Of a stretch of DNA of 64,000 nt, positions 19,283-28,714 are shown piece after piece. The first letter of the stretch is position 1. Every line of letters starts with the position of its first letter. A program made the position numbers and the translations under genes. Under the pieces are notes generated by a model. That model had not been told where the DNA came from. It ran no database searches and saw only the letters and a program-made list of their open reading frames with translations. Source of the stretch: Microbacterium sp. 1.5R (GTDB lineage Bacteria; Actinomycetota; Actinomycetes; Actinomycetales; Microbacteriaceae); contig NZ_VDRC01000001.1 of assembly GCF_007667425.1 (NCBI RefSeq), positions 682,001-746,000 of the forward strand. Direction: 5' to 3'.

Positions 19283-20236
19283 TCAGGACGCGGAGGGGGT
19301 CCACTCCGAGACGCGGTCGAGCGCGGCGACCTCGTCGTCGGTGAGCTCGAGACGTGCACCGGCCAGGAGGTCGGGAATCTGCTCGACGGTGCGCGCGCTG
19401 GCGATGGGTGCGGCGACCGCGGGCTGGGCGCGCAACCACGCGAGCGAGGTGGACGCGATGGATGCGCCGTGAGCGTCGCCGATCTCCTCGAGCGTGTCGA
19501 TGATGCGCAGACCCGCCTCCGTCGCATACTTGGCCGCACCTCCGGCGCGGGGCGATGACTGACCGTCGACATCCGCCGACCGGTACTTGCCCGTGAGGAA
19601 TCCGCTGGCCAGCGAGTAGTACGGCACGAGGCTGAGATCGAACTCCTGCGCCACCGGGATGATGTTCTCCTCGACGTCGTTGCGGTGCACGAGGTTGTAG
19701 TGCGGCTGCACGGCGACCGGACGGGGGACGCCGATGCGGTCGGAGATGTCGATCCATTCGCGGATGCGCTCCGCCGTGTAGTTCGACACCGCGATGTTCC
19801 GGATGAGCCCGTCGGCGACGAGGCGACCGAAGGCCTCGACCGTCTCCTCGAGCGGCGTGCTCGCGTCATCGAAGTGCGCGTAGTAGAGATCGATGGCGTC
19901 CACGCCGAGACGACGGAGGGAGGCCTCCGCGGCTGCGCGGATGTTGGAGCTCGACAGCCCCTGGAAGTCCGGGTGCTGGCTCACCTTGGTCGCGACGACG
20001 ACGTCCGAGGGCTTCCGCGAGGCGAGCCATTCGCCGATGATCGTCTCGCTCTCGCCGCCCTGGTTCCCCGGCGCCCAGGCGCTGTAGGCATCCGCCGTGT
20101 CGATGAAGTCGCCTCCGCCGGCGACGAAGGCGTCGAGGACGGCGAACGAGGCGTCGCGGTCGGCCGTCCAGCCGAACACATTGCCGCCGAGCGAGAGCGG
20201 GAAGACGGACAGATCACTGTTTCCGATGCGAGTCAT
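19283..20236 (-). CDS. Aldo/keto reductase
   Basis: NADPH-dependent oxidoreductase of 317 aa with the (beta/alpha)8 fold. Catalytic tetrad: Asp and Tyr in FIDTADAYSAW, Lys in VVATKVSQHP and His in YYAHFDD. The cofactor-binding region IASARTVEQIPDLL is near the C-terminus. It has the YghZ/Tas-like spacing. ATG at 20236 is preferred to the in-frame position at 20308 because the family starts MTRIGNSDLSVFPLSLGG. The substrate is unknown. It lies just downstream of the ECF sigma gene on the same strand but is separated by 68 bp. Confidence 0.92.
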   Translation of the reverse strand: MTRIGNSDLSVFPLSLGGNVFGWTADRDASFAVLDAFVAGGGDFIDTADAYSAWAPGNQGGESETIIGEWLASRKPSDVVVATKVSQHPDFQGLSSSNIRAAAEASLRRLGVDAIDLYYAHFDDASTPLEETVEAFGRLVADGLIRNIAVSNYTAERIREWIDISDRIGVPRPVAVQPHYNLVHRNDVEENIIPVAQEFDLSLVPYYSLASGFLTGKYRSADVDGQSSPRAGGAAKYATEAGLRIIDTLEEIGDAHGASIASTSLAWLRAQPAVAAPIASARTVEQIPDLLAGARLELTDDEVAALDRVSEWTPSAS

Positions 20237-20304
20237 ACTCGGGCACAACCGGTATCCGGCGCGGGGTATTTCTCGTGTGACGTCAGATGTCGTGCCCCGA
20301 TGGC

Positions 20305-20829
20305 TCACGGGCGTGTCCTGGCGACCACGATCCCGGGCGGCTCCTCGGCGAGGCTGGCGACGAGGCTGTCACGGGCGCGGGCGTATCGACCGCGGACCGT
20401 GGATGCCGGCAGCCGCAACAGTTCGGCCACCTCCACCAGAGAGAACCGTTCCCAGTGGACGAGTCGTACGATCTCGCCGAGGTCCGGATCGAGCCTGTCG
20501 ATCGCGTCACGGACCGCGAGTCCGTCATCGGCGGGCGCGGACTGCGCCTCACGAGCCGGGCCGCGAAGCCGGTCCACGAGAGACCGCCGACGAGCGGCGC
20601 CGCGGGCGTGATTGAGGAGGGTCGTCCGTGCGATGCCGAACAGCCACATGCGCGCCCGCCGCGCGTCGTCGGGGAGGTCGACGAGGCGACGCCATGCCAC
20701 GACCATCGTCTCGCTCAGCAGGTCCTCGGCATCCTCCCGCCCCACACGGCGCTCGAGGTAGGCCAGGAGGTCGTCGGCGGACGCCCGCACCGCTTCGAGC
20801 AGCGGGGCCTCCGGACCAGCGGACCTCAT
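20305..20829 (-). CDS. ECF-type RNA polymerase sigma factor
   Basis: Protein of 174 aa. Region 2 is seen in DAEDLLSETMVVAWRRL and RARMWLFGIARTTLLNH (2.3/2.4 type), region 4 in LDPDLGEIVRLVHWERFSLV and LRLPASTVRGRYARARDSL. ATG at 20829 overlaps the stop of the upstream membrane-protein gene (ATGA), which decides the start. In most operons the sigma gene comes first and the anti-sigma second; here the order is reversed. The cognate promoter is not identified. Confidence 0.9.
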   Translation of the reverse strand: MRSAGPEAPLLEAVRASADDLLAYLERRVGREDAEDLLSETMVVAWRRLVDLPDDARRARMWLFGIARTTLLNHARGAARRRSLVDRLRGPAREAQSAPADDGLAVRDAIDRLDPDLGEIVRLVHWERFSLVEVAELLRLPASTVRGRYARARDSLVASLAEEPPGIVVARTRP

Positions 20830-21473
20830 TCGGTCACCGGGTCGCACTTGATGACCGCGCTGATCGTGGACACTCGGATATCCACCTTCAGACTCGTCAC
20901 TTCCCGGACGATGGCCTCCTCCATGGCGAGGCGCACGACGTTCGCCGCCACGTCATCGGGCGTTCGTGCTGCCGGGGACTCCTGCACATCCATGAGCACC
21001 CCCTCGGGGCCGATCACCAGCGTCTGGCCCGGAGAGGATGCCGCGTCCGCGGCATCCACGGCACGGGCGGCCGGGAGGTCGAGGATCTGCTCGAAGTCAG
21101 TGCTCTCGAGCCACTCGCGCATCCGTGGATCGACATCCGCACCCTGGGGGTCGGTACCGAATCCGTCCACCGCGACGGCCCGTACCTCGCAGACGCGTCC
21201 ACTCGGCAGGGTCGTGAGGAATGCCGCGTCGGGCTCGTCGAATCGCGGGAACCACCCCCACTCCGAGGTGTAGGCCACCGCAGCGCCCGCGCCGGCCAGG
21301 AGCGCTACGGCCACGCCGATGCCTGCCCCCACTCGCAGTCCCTTCCGGCGCGGGACGATGCGCACCCTCTTCTGCGACTCATCGAACATCGCCCTCAAGC
21401 GCGCATCAGCGAGCGGTGCACCCACCGGCGGTGCAGAGCGATTGAGCCTGTCCTCGACCACATCGAAATCCAT
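20826..21473 (-). CDS. Single-TM protein cotranscribed with sigma factor
   Basis: Protein of 215 aa that I cannot assign to a named family. Residues 1-48 are cytosolic, with the charged stretch LRAMFDESQKRVRIVPRRK before the TM helix (about 49-69, GAGIGVAVALLAGAGAAVAY). The rest (about 145 aa) is outside the membrane, acidic, with two Cys (VCEVRA and IKCDPVTE) that could form a disulphide. Its topology and coupling to the ECF sigma gene suggest an anti-sigma or signal-sensing role, but no zinc-binding anti-sigma motif (HxxxCxxC) is present. RBS GAGGAGGA lies just upstream of the ATG. Confidence 0.75.
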   Translation of the reverse strand: MDFDVVEDRLNRSAPPVGAPLADARLRAMFDESQKRVRIVPRRKGLRVGAGIGVAVALLAGAGAAVAYTSEWGWFPRFDEPDAAFLTTLPSGRVCEVRAVAVDGFGTDPQGADVDPRMREWLESTDFEQILDLPAARAVDAADAASSPGQTLVIGPEGVLMDVQESPAARTPDDVAANVVRLAMEEAIVREVTSLKVDIRVSTISAVIKCDPVTE

Positions 21474-21782
21474 GACGTCCTCCTCGGTTGTCCCTCACCC
21501 CGTATGTATCCGGCACAGGGAGAAACGTCCGGGCACGTCGAGAATCCGTTCTGCGACTCCCTCTGCGCGGTTCCGAAGGTCCGAGTGAACCGACGGTGGT
21601 TCGCTCACATCAGGGAGACCCCACGTCACGCCCACAGGCCACGAGGCGGAGAGCCGCACCTGACGTGAGAATCGACCTGCGCATCCCGGCGTCGGGCGAG
21701 GTTCTGATCGCTACGTCCACCGGTTCGCCGACGCGGAGCCACTCGGGCTCGAGCGCCCTGCTCGCACAGCGATCCGCGACAG
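21474..21782. other. Gene-free stretch upstream of sigma operon
   Basis: 309 bp between the sigma operon start and tRNA-Thr. It should contain the operon promoter on the minus strand (RBS GAGGAGGA near 21479-21486). A short inverted repeat GTGAACC / GGTTCGCTCAC occurs near 21585-21608. No convincing ORF, RNA or terminator is seen; an apparent ORF at 21610-21864 runs through the tRNA and is spurious. Confidence 0.5.
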
Positions 21783-21855
21783 AGCCGACTACGGGACTCG
21801 AACCCGTAACCCCCGTATTACAAGTACGGTGCGCTACCAATTGCGCCAAGTCGGC
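21783..21855 (-). tRNA. tRNA-Thr (anticodon TGT)
   Basis: 73-nt cloverleaf on the minus strand: 7-bp acceptor GCCGACT/AGTCGGC, anticodon loop CTTGTAA with anticodon TGT, T-loop GGTTCGAGT. CCA is not encoded. A -10 like TAAGCT at 21867-21872 precedes it on this strand. Confidence 0.97.
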
Positions 21856-21897
21856 GGACGCCACCCAGCTTAGCGAGAGGCGACGTCTGCGAACGAA

Positions 21898-22860
21898 CTA
21901 CGGCGTCGCGGTCGGGGTGGGCTCCGGAGTCGCCTCCGGTGTCGGCGTGGGCGTCGCGGCCGCCTGCGAGGCGTCGTTCGAGACGGTGAGCACGAACTGC
22001 GAGAACTCGACCGGGTCGTCGAGCGCCCCCACGTAGGCCTCGCCGTTGACGACGATCATCGGCGCGGAGGTGAGCACGAGGTCGTCGGAGCCGACCAGCG
22101 GCCCCTCGAGTGCGCGCGACGTCGCTTCTTTCGCCCAGGTGACGTAGTCCTGATCCTCGATGCAGGAGCGCACCGTCTTGATCTCGTCCGAGCCGACGGC
22201 CACGGCGATGTCCGCGAGGTCTGCATCGGAGTAGCCGTCGGTGTTCACGTCGGGCTGGTCGTCCAGCAGGTCATGGTTGAAGGCGTAGAACTGCGCCGGC
22301 GAATGCGTTGCGACGCAGGCGGCGGCCCCGGCGGCGCGGAGCGAGTACTTGGTGCCGTTCGAGCTCGCGGTCAGCAGGGCGACCGGGTGGTAGGTGACGG
22401 TGGCTGCCCCTTCCGTGATCCAGTTCACGAGCTGGCGCGCATTGGCCCGCTCGAACTCCCCTGCGTCCGGCGAGAGGTAGTCGACGTAGACGTGGATGTC
22501 GACGGAGCTCGACGTCGTGGGCTGCGGCGCGGGCGTCGTCGCCTCACCGGCATCCGATCCCTCGGGGCTGGGCGCGGCCGGCACGTCCTCCGAGACGGCG
22601 GTCGCACTGATGTCGGAGACGAGGATGCCGTCGTGGTCCATCCCGCTCGGCGCGAGCTGTGGCTTCGAGATCTGGGCGGACACCGCGAGGGTCACCGCTG
22701 TTCCGATCGCTCCGACGGCGACCACGGCGATCGCGCCGATGATGATCCGTCGCATGATGCGCGCCCTCGACTGCTGGGCGTGAACCTTCTGTGCCTTGTC
22801 CCGCACGACCTCGCGTGAACTGCGAGATGTGGGGACGTTCGGCGTCTCGTCGCTCGACAT
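21898..22860 (-). CDS. DsbA/thioredoxin-fold membrane protein lacking both active cysteines
   Basis: Protein of 320 aa: cytosolic basic N-terminus, TM helix (about 38-62), a Pro/Ser/Thr-rich linker (about 85-118), then an exported DsbA_4-like domain and a PT-repeat tail (TPTPEATPEPTPTATP). In the family the domain starts with D-F/Y-x-C-P-x-C; here it reads VDYLSPDAGEF, so S130 and A133 replace the two redox cysteines. The rest of the fold is kept (FYAFNHDLL, LVLTSAPMIVVNGEAYVGAL with the cis-Pro region). Two other cysteines remain (AACVAT, VRSCIED). It is thus unlikely to be a thiol oxidase. RBS AAGAGGA precedes ATG 22860. Confidence 0.85.
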   Translation of the reverse strand: MSSDETPNVPTSRSSREVVRDKAQKVHAQQSRARIMRRIIIGAIAVVAVGAIGTAVTLAVSAQISKPQLAPSGMDHDGILVSDISATAVSEDVPAAPSPEGSDAGEATTPAPQPTTSSSVDIHVYVDYLSPDAGEFERANARQLVNWITEGAATVTYHPVALLTASSNGTKYSLRAAGAAACVATHSPAQFYAFNHDLLDDQPDVNTDGYSDADLADIAVAVGSDEIKTVRSCIEDQDYVTWAKEATSRALEGPLVGSDDLVLTSAPMIVVNGEAYVGALDDPVEFSQFVLTVSNDASQAAATPTPTPEATPEPTPTATP

Positions 22861-22992
22861 CGTTCCTCTTGACGGTCCGGGGAGGGGCAGGGTGGCCCCG
22901 ATCGCCGCTCGGGGGGCGATCACCGCGAATGCGCGGCCGAGATCGATGTTAACCAGCCAGTCTGAGAAATACCCAGATGCGGCGGATTCTGC

Positions 22993-23091
22993 CATACTGA
23001 ACCCGACCCGATGACGGGTCACGGTGGGTCGAACCACCGCTCTATCACTACGGATCGTCCGGCACGTACCTGCCGGTGAAGGAGAAACACA
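22993..23091 (+). ncRNA. msiK-type structured RNA leader (candidate)
   Basis: Leader of the sugar-ATPase gene. CATACT (22993-22998, with an extended TGC) gives a start near 23004. Three hairpins follow: GACCCG-ATGA-CGGGTC (23005-23020), CGGTGG-N6-CCACCG (23022-23039) and CCGGCA-N6-TGCCGG (23059-23076), the last ending right before the RBS GAAGGAG. The position directly upstream of an MsiK-like gene in an actinobacterium fits the described msiK RNA motif, thought to be a cis-regulator. The match to that motif is from memory and not tested with a covariance model. Confidence 0.6.
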
Positions 23092-24195
<1,104 letters not shown>

Positions 24196-24209
24196 TCCGA
24201 ATCGCCGAT

Positions 24210-24242
24210 GCGGCGCGGGCAGACTTCGGTCGCCCGCGCCGC
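24210..24242 (+). terminator. Terminator of msiK-type gene
   Basis: Perfect 11-bp stem (24210-24220 with 24232-24242) whose loop folds further as GAC-TTCG-GTC with one bulged A; a pyrimidine-rich stretch (TTCTGGTTTCCCTCTTCC) follows. Confidence 0.9.
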
Positions 24243-24283
24243 TTCTGGTTTCCCTCTTCCTCTTTCCCGTCGACAGGAGAGCC

Positions 24284-25585
24284 ATGCACGACGCCCTGCG
24301 CATCACCGCGAGTTCCGTCGACCCGGGGCTGCTCGCGCTGCCCTGGTCGACCTCGCTGGCGCTGTGGCCCTCCGAGCACATCGTCTCGCTCCCGAAGGGG
24401 CTCTCCCGCCATCTGGTGCGGTTCGCCGACCTCTCGGGCAAGGTCGTGGCCGTCAAGGAGACGACGGACGAGATGGCGCGGCGCGAGTACGAGATGCTCG
24501 GCAACCTCGCCCGCCTCGATGTGCCCTGCGTGAGCCGCGTGGCGGCGATCGCCGGCCGCACCGACGAGTCCGGTGACCCCTTGCCCGCCGCGCTCGTCAC
24601 CTCGCACCTGCGCTTCTCGATGCCCTACCGCGCGCTGTTCACGCGGGTTCTCCGCCCGGACACCGCCAACCGCCTCGTCGACGCTCTCGCGCTGCTGCTG
24701 GTTCGACTGCACAACGTGGGGTTCTACTGGGGCGACGTCTCGCTGTCGAACACGCTCTTCCGCCGCGATGCCGGTGCGTTCGCGGCGTATCTCGTCGACG
24801 CCGAGACGGGAGAGCTGCACGAAGAGGGCCTCACCGACGGCCAGCGTGCCTATGACCTCGACCTCGCCCGTACCAACATCGCCGGCGAGATCATGGACCT
24901 CGCCGCCGGCGGGCGTCTGGAACACGGCGTGGATGCCGTCGCCATCGCCGACGGCATCGTCTCGTCGTATCGATCGCTGTGGGCGGAGCTGACCGCTCAG
25001 GAGTCCTTCGCGGTCGCGGAGACATGGCGGATCACCGAGCGGGTCGAGCGTCTCAACGCCCTCGGCTTCGACATCGACGAGATGTCGATGTCGACGACGT
25101 CAGACGGCACGGTCGTCGAGATCCAGCCGAAGGTCGTCGATGCGGGGCATCATCAGCGCCGACTGATCCGCCTGACGGGGCTCGACGTCGAGGAGAATCA
25201 AGCCAGACGGCTGCTGAACGACCTCGACGAGTTCCGTGCCCGTTCCACCAAGCAATGGGCCGACGAAGAGATGTACGCCCACGAGTGGCTCACCCGGGTG
25301 TTCGAACCGGTCGTGCGGGCGATCCCCTACGAGTTGCGCGCAAAGCTCGAGCCGGCGGAGGTCTTTCATCAGGTCCTGGAGCACCGGTGGTACCTGTCGC
25401 AGGCGCAGGGCCGCTCCGTCCCCCTCGCCGAAGTGCTCACGAGCTACATCAACGAGGTGCTCCGGCACCGCCGAGACGAGGCGACGATCATGGGCCCGCC
25501 CACCGAGACCATGAGCCTGCCCGTCGTGACCGGCGCGACCGCGGTCGCGGACGACGACGAGATCGACTGGCGCGACCTGGTCTGA
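24284..25585 (+). CDS. DUF4032 protein with kinase-like fold
   Basis: Protein of 433 aa. The first ~215 residues look like an atypical protein/lipopolysaccharide kinase: VVAVKETTDEMARREYEML (Lys and helix C Glu), GFYWGDVSLSNTLF (catalytic loop with D151 and N) and AYLVDAETGEL (DFG-like Asp). The C-terminal ~215 residues are the DUF4032 region (WADEEMYAHEWLTRVFEPV, AEVFHQVLEHRWYLS). The substrate is not known. AGGAGAGCC precedes the ATG at 24284. Stands between the msiK terminator and a convergent reductase gene. Confidence 0.85.
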   Translation: MHDALRITASSVDPGLLALPWSTSLALWPSEHIVSLPKGLSRHLVRFADLSGKVVAVKETTDEMARREYEMLGNLARLDVPCVSRVAAIAGRTDESGDPLPAALVTSHLRFSMPYRALFTRVLRPDTANRLVDALALLLVRLHNVGFYWGDVSLSNTLFRRDAGAFAAYLVDAETGELHEEGLTDGQRAYDLDLARTNIAGEIMDLAAGGRLEHGVDAVAIADGIVSSYRSLWAELTAQESFAVAETWRITERVERLNALGFDIDEMSMSTTSDGTVVEIQPKVVDAGHHQRRLIRLTGLDVEENQARRLLNDLDEFRARSTKQWADEEMYAHEWLTRVFEPVVRAIPYELRAKLEPAEVFHQVLEHRWYLSQAQGRSVPLAEVLTSYINEVLRHRRDEATIMGPPTETMSLPVVTGATAVADDDEIDWRDLV

Positions 25586-25596
25586 GCCCGTCCGCG

Positions 25597-26238
25597 TCAG
25601 TAGCCGACGGTGAACCGCTCGCGGTGGTGGTTGCCCTGTTCGATCTCGTCGACGACCGCGATCGCGAAGTCGGCGCCGGAGATGAACGACTGTCCCTCGG
25701 CGTCGCGCACCAGCACGTCACCGCCGTCGCGGTACCGTCCGGTGCGCTCCCCCTCCGCCCACGGGCCGAAGACCTCGGCGGGGTGGATGAAGAACCAGTC
25801 GAGCTCGCCGTCCGTCTGCTCGAGCAGCGCGAGGGAGTCGATGCCGACCTGCGCCTCGTGCTTGTACTCCTCGGGGAAGTCGAGGTCGAAGAGTCGCGGA
25901 CCGCCGGGGGCCGCGAGACTGCCGCCGGCTCCTCCGACGACGCCGAGGCGCGTCGACGTTCCGGCGAGCCCCTGGATGACGGTGCGCAGCGCGTCGAGCA
26001 CGCGGTCGCTCATGTCGCCCCGCGGAGAGAGCGCCGAGACGACGGCATCCGCTCCATCGAACGCGTTCGCGAAGGAGGCCTCGTCGAGCGCCGACCCCTG
26101 CACGTATGTGGCGCCGGCGACGGCGTCGGTCGGTTCGGAGCGGGAGAGCGCGACGACCTCGTGCCCTCGGCTCACCGCCTCGGTGACGATGTGCTTGCCG
26201 GCGTAGCCGGTCCCTCCGAGGACGACGATGCGTGCCAT
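25597..26238 (-). CDS. NAD(P)-binding atypical SDR
   Basis: Protein of 213 aa with an NAD(P)H-binding Rossmann fold: GGTGYAGKHIV at residues 8-18, then VVALSRSEP and the later ADAVVSALSPRGD strand. It belongs to the NmrA/YwnB-like group of atypical short-chain dehydrogenases; the canonical YxxxK is not present, which is normal for them. C-terminal part VLVRDAEGQSFISGADFA also matches this group. Function unclear; some relatives bind NAD(P) as redox sensors. Convergent with the DUF4032 gene. Confidence 0.85.
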   Translation of the reverse strand: MARIVVLGGTGYAGKHIVTEAVSRGHEVVALSRSEPTDAVAGATYVQGSALDEASFANAFDGADAVVSALSPRGDMSDRVLDALRTVIQGLAGTSTRLGVVGGAGGSLAAPGGPRLFDLDFPEEYKHEAQVGIDSLALLEQTDGELDWFFIHPAEVFGPWAEGERTGRYRDGGDVLVRDAEGQSFISGADFAIAVVDEIEQGNHHRERFTVGY

Positions 26239-26262
26239 GGCGTACTCCCCTGCTCGGTCGTG

Positions 26263-27264
26263 CTACTTCGCGTTGCGGACGGTGGACACCTGGTAGAGCG
26301 CGACGGAGGTCGCGATGCCGGCGTTGAGGGACTCGGTCGACGCCGAGATCGGGATCGACACGATCTGGTCGCAGGTCTCGGCGACGAGGCGCGAGAGCCC
26401 CTTCCCCTCGGAACCGGTGACGATGACGACAGGACGATCGGCGAGCTGCAGCTCGGGCAGCAGCACGTCGCCGTCTCCGTCGAGACCCAGCACGAACACG
26501 CCCTGCTTCTTGAACTCCTTGAGCTGGGTCGTGAGGTTCGAGGCGAGCGCGACGGGGACGCGGGCGGCGGCTCCGGCGCTCGTCTTCCACGCCGCGGAGT
26601 TCACACCGGCCGAACGGCGCTGCGGGAGGATGATGCCGTGACCGCCGAAGGCGCCGGTCGAGCGGATGATCGCCCCGAGATTGCGCGGATCCGTGATGCC
26701 GTCCAGCGCCACGAACAGCGGAACCTCGCCCTTGTCGATGACCTGCTCGAGGAGATCCTGCGGGTGCGCGTACTCGTACGGCGGCACCTTGATCGCGACG
26801 CCCTGGTGCACGCCGTCGAACCCGGCCATCCGGTCGAGTTCCTGACGCGTGACCTCGAGCACCGGGATGCCGCGGTTGGTGGCGATCGACAGCATCTCCT
26901 TGACGCGGTCGTCCATCTCCACGCGCTGCGCGATGTAGAACGCCGACGCGGGGATGCGCGCGCGCAGCGCCTCGAGCACGGAGTTGCGCCCGGTCACCGT
27001 CTCGGTGTCGGTCGTGTTGTCCTTGGCGCGCGCGGAGCGATTCGGGCTGCCGCCGGACGTCTGACGCCCGCCGGGCTTGCCGCGACCGCCGGCAGCGGCG
27101 TACCGTTCGGCCGCGGCCTTGCGCTTGCCTGCCGGGTGCCAGGCGCGGTCCTCGGCCTTCGGTGTGGGTCCTCGGCCTTCGAGCGAGCTGCGGCCCTTGC
27201 CGCCGGAGCCCTTGGTGGGGCCCTTCTTGCCCTTGCCTGCTGACGGGTTTCCTGGCTTAGCCAT
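26263..27264 (-). CDS. rlmB: 23S rRNA (guanosine-2'-O-)-methyltransferase RlmB family
   Basis: SpoU-type methyltransferase of 333 aa. Residues 1-~88 are a basic, Gly/Lys-rich extension ([18 protein letters not shown]), the substrate-binding domain is about 90-170, and the knotted SPOUT domain has the three SpoU motifs: [32 protein letters not shown] and [20 protein letters not shown]. It is expected to methylate 23S rRNA at the ribose of G2251 (E. coli numbering). ATG at 27264 overlaps the end of cysS by 8 bp, so the pair is coupled. An upstream in-frame extension inside cysS is rejected. Confidence 0.93.
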   Translation of the reverse strand: MAKPGNPSAGKGKKGPTKGSGGKGRSSLEGRGPTPKAEDRAWHPAGKRKAAAERYAAAGGRGKPGGRQTSGGSPNRSARAKDNTTDTETVTGRNSVLEALRARIPASAFYIAQRVEMDDRVKEMLSIATNRGIPVLEVTRQELDRMAGFDGVHQGVAIKVPPYEYAHPQDLLEQVIDKGEVPLFVALDGITDPRNLGAIIRSTGAFGGHGIILPQRRSAGVNSAAWKTSAGAAARVPVALASNLTTQLKEFKKQGVFVLGLDGDGDVLLPELQLADRPVVIVTGSEGKGLSRLVAETCDQIVSIPISASTESLNAGIATSVALYQVSTVRNAK

Positions 27265-28660
27265 CGATACTCCAATGAGTTCCGGCCGGAGTGTCCTCCA
27301 GCGTGATTCCTGCGGCGGCGATCGCGTCTCGGATGCGATCCGCCGCCGCCCAGTCCTTATCAGCGCGCGCCTGGGCACGCTGAGTGATCATCTCCTGCAC
27401 GAGCGCGTCGAGAGCCGTCGCGTGCGCGGCGGACGCCGTCGATGCCGATGACGGCACGAGTCCGAGCACCGAGGTCATCGCGAGCACCTCGCGGGCGGCG
27501 CCGAGCGCGGCCTCCGAGTCTCCGGAGTCGAGCGCGGAGTTGCCCGCCCGCACGGTCTCGTGCAGCACGGCCAGTGCCTGCGGCACGCCGAGGTCGTCGT
27601 CCATCGCCTCGGCGAAGGCGGAGGGAATGCTCTGCGACGCCATGAAGCCGATACCGCCCCCGGCGACGCGCCCGGCCCGCTGCAGGAAGCCTCCGATGCG
27701 GCCGAGCGCGGCCTCGGCCTCGGTCCACGACGACTCGGAGAGATCGAGGCTCGAGCGGTAGTGCGCGGCGGCGAGCGCGTACCGGACCACGAGCGGATCG
27801 TGCTCCCCCAGAACATCGGCTGCGAGGGTGAAGTTGCCGAGGGACTTCGACATCTTCTGGCCACCCACGGTCACAAGACCGTTGTGCACCCAGTACTTCG
27901 CGAAGCCGAGACCGGCGGCGGCCGACTGGGCCAGCTCGTTCTCGTGGTGTGGGAAGCGCAGGTCGAGTCCGCCGCCGTGGATGTCGAAGGCGTCGCCGAG
28001 GTAGCGTCGAGACATCGCCGAGCACTCGATGTGCCAGCCGGGCCGGCCGGCGCCCCAGGGTGACTGCCACACGGCATCCGCGGGCTCATCCGGCTTGGCG
28101 CCCTTCCAGAGGGCGAAGTCCTGCGGGGCGCGCTTTCCGCGGGGGTCCGCGTCCTCCGCAGCCTCCATCGCGTCGACCGACTGGTTCGTGAGCTCGCCGT
28201 AGGTCGGCCACGAGCGGACGTCGAAGTAGACGTCACCCGATCCGTCCGGGGCGGGGTACGCGTGCCCGCGTTCGACGAGGGTGGCGATGAGCTCCTGCAT
28301 CTGCGGGACGGATGCCGTGGCGCGCGGCTCGTACGTCGGGGGCAGGATGCCGACCGCCGCATATGCGCGGGTGAACTCCTGCTCCATGCGGTACGCCAGA
28401 GCCCACCACGGCTCGGCGTCCGTCGCGTTCGCGAGCACCTTGTCGTCGATGTCGGTGACGTTGCGCACGAACGTGACGCGGCCGTGCTGCGACTCCAACC
28501 ACCGACGCAGCAGGTCGAAGCTCAGCGCTGCACGGACGTGCCCGATGTGCGGACCGGACTGCACCGTGGGTCCGCACACGTACATCGTGATGTTCTCGGG
28601 ATCGAGAGGCACGAAGTCGCGCAGCCGCTGTTCGCGGGTGTCGTAGAGGCGCAGAGTCAC
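27257..28660 (-). CDS. cysS: Cysteinyl-tRNA synthetase
   Basis: Class I aminoacyl-tRNA synthetase of 467 aa, full length. Zinc ligands at C29 (YVCGPTV), in the IECSAM segment and in HHENE; ATP-binding HIGH-like motif [17 protein letters not shown] loop [13 protein letters not shown]-terminal anticodon-recognition helical domain. ATG at 28660 begins MTLRLYDT, the usual N-terminus. First gene of a cysS-rlmB operon, a common actinobacterial arrangement. It is cysS and not mshC: the frame is full CysS length and has the synthetase C-terminal domain. Confidence 0.97.
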   Translation of the reverse strand: MTLRLYDTREQRLRDFVPLDPENITMYVCGPTVQSGPHIGHVRAALSFDLLRRWLESQHGRVTFVRNVTDIDDKVLANATDAEPWWALAYRMEQEFTRAYAAVGILPPTYEPRATASVPQMQELIATLVERGHAYPAPDGSGDVYFDVRSWPTYGELTNQSVDAMEAAEDADPRGKRAPQDFALWKGAKPDEPADAVWQSPWGAGRPGWHIECSAMSRRYLGDAFDIHGGGLDLRFPHHENELAQSAAAGLGFAKYWVHNGLVTVGGQKMSKSLGNFTLAADVLGEHDPLVVRYALAAAHYRSSLDLSESSWTEAEAALGRIGGFLQRAGRVAGGGIGFMASQSIPSAFAEAMDDDLGVPQALAVLHETVRAGNSALDSGDSEAALGAAREVLAMTSVLGLVPSSASTASAAHATALDALVQEMITQRAQARADKDWAAADRIRDAIAAAGITLEDTPAGTHWSIDG

Positions 28661-28714
28661 CGGTCAAGCCTACCGGGCGGGCGAATCGCGAGTCTGGGGG
28701 TCCGTCGCGCGCCG

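Noticed and set aside
21610..21864. Apparent 84-residue ORF on the minus strand
   Set aside because: It runs straight through tRNA-Thr(TGT); the sequence is the tRNA read as protein.
27257..28660. mshC (mycothiol ligase) instead of cysS
   Set aside because: Full synthetase length with the C-terminal domain and rlmB as neighbour; MshC is shorter and lacks this end.
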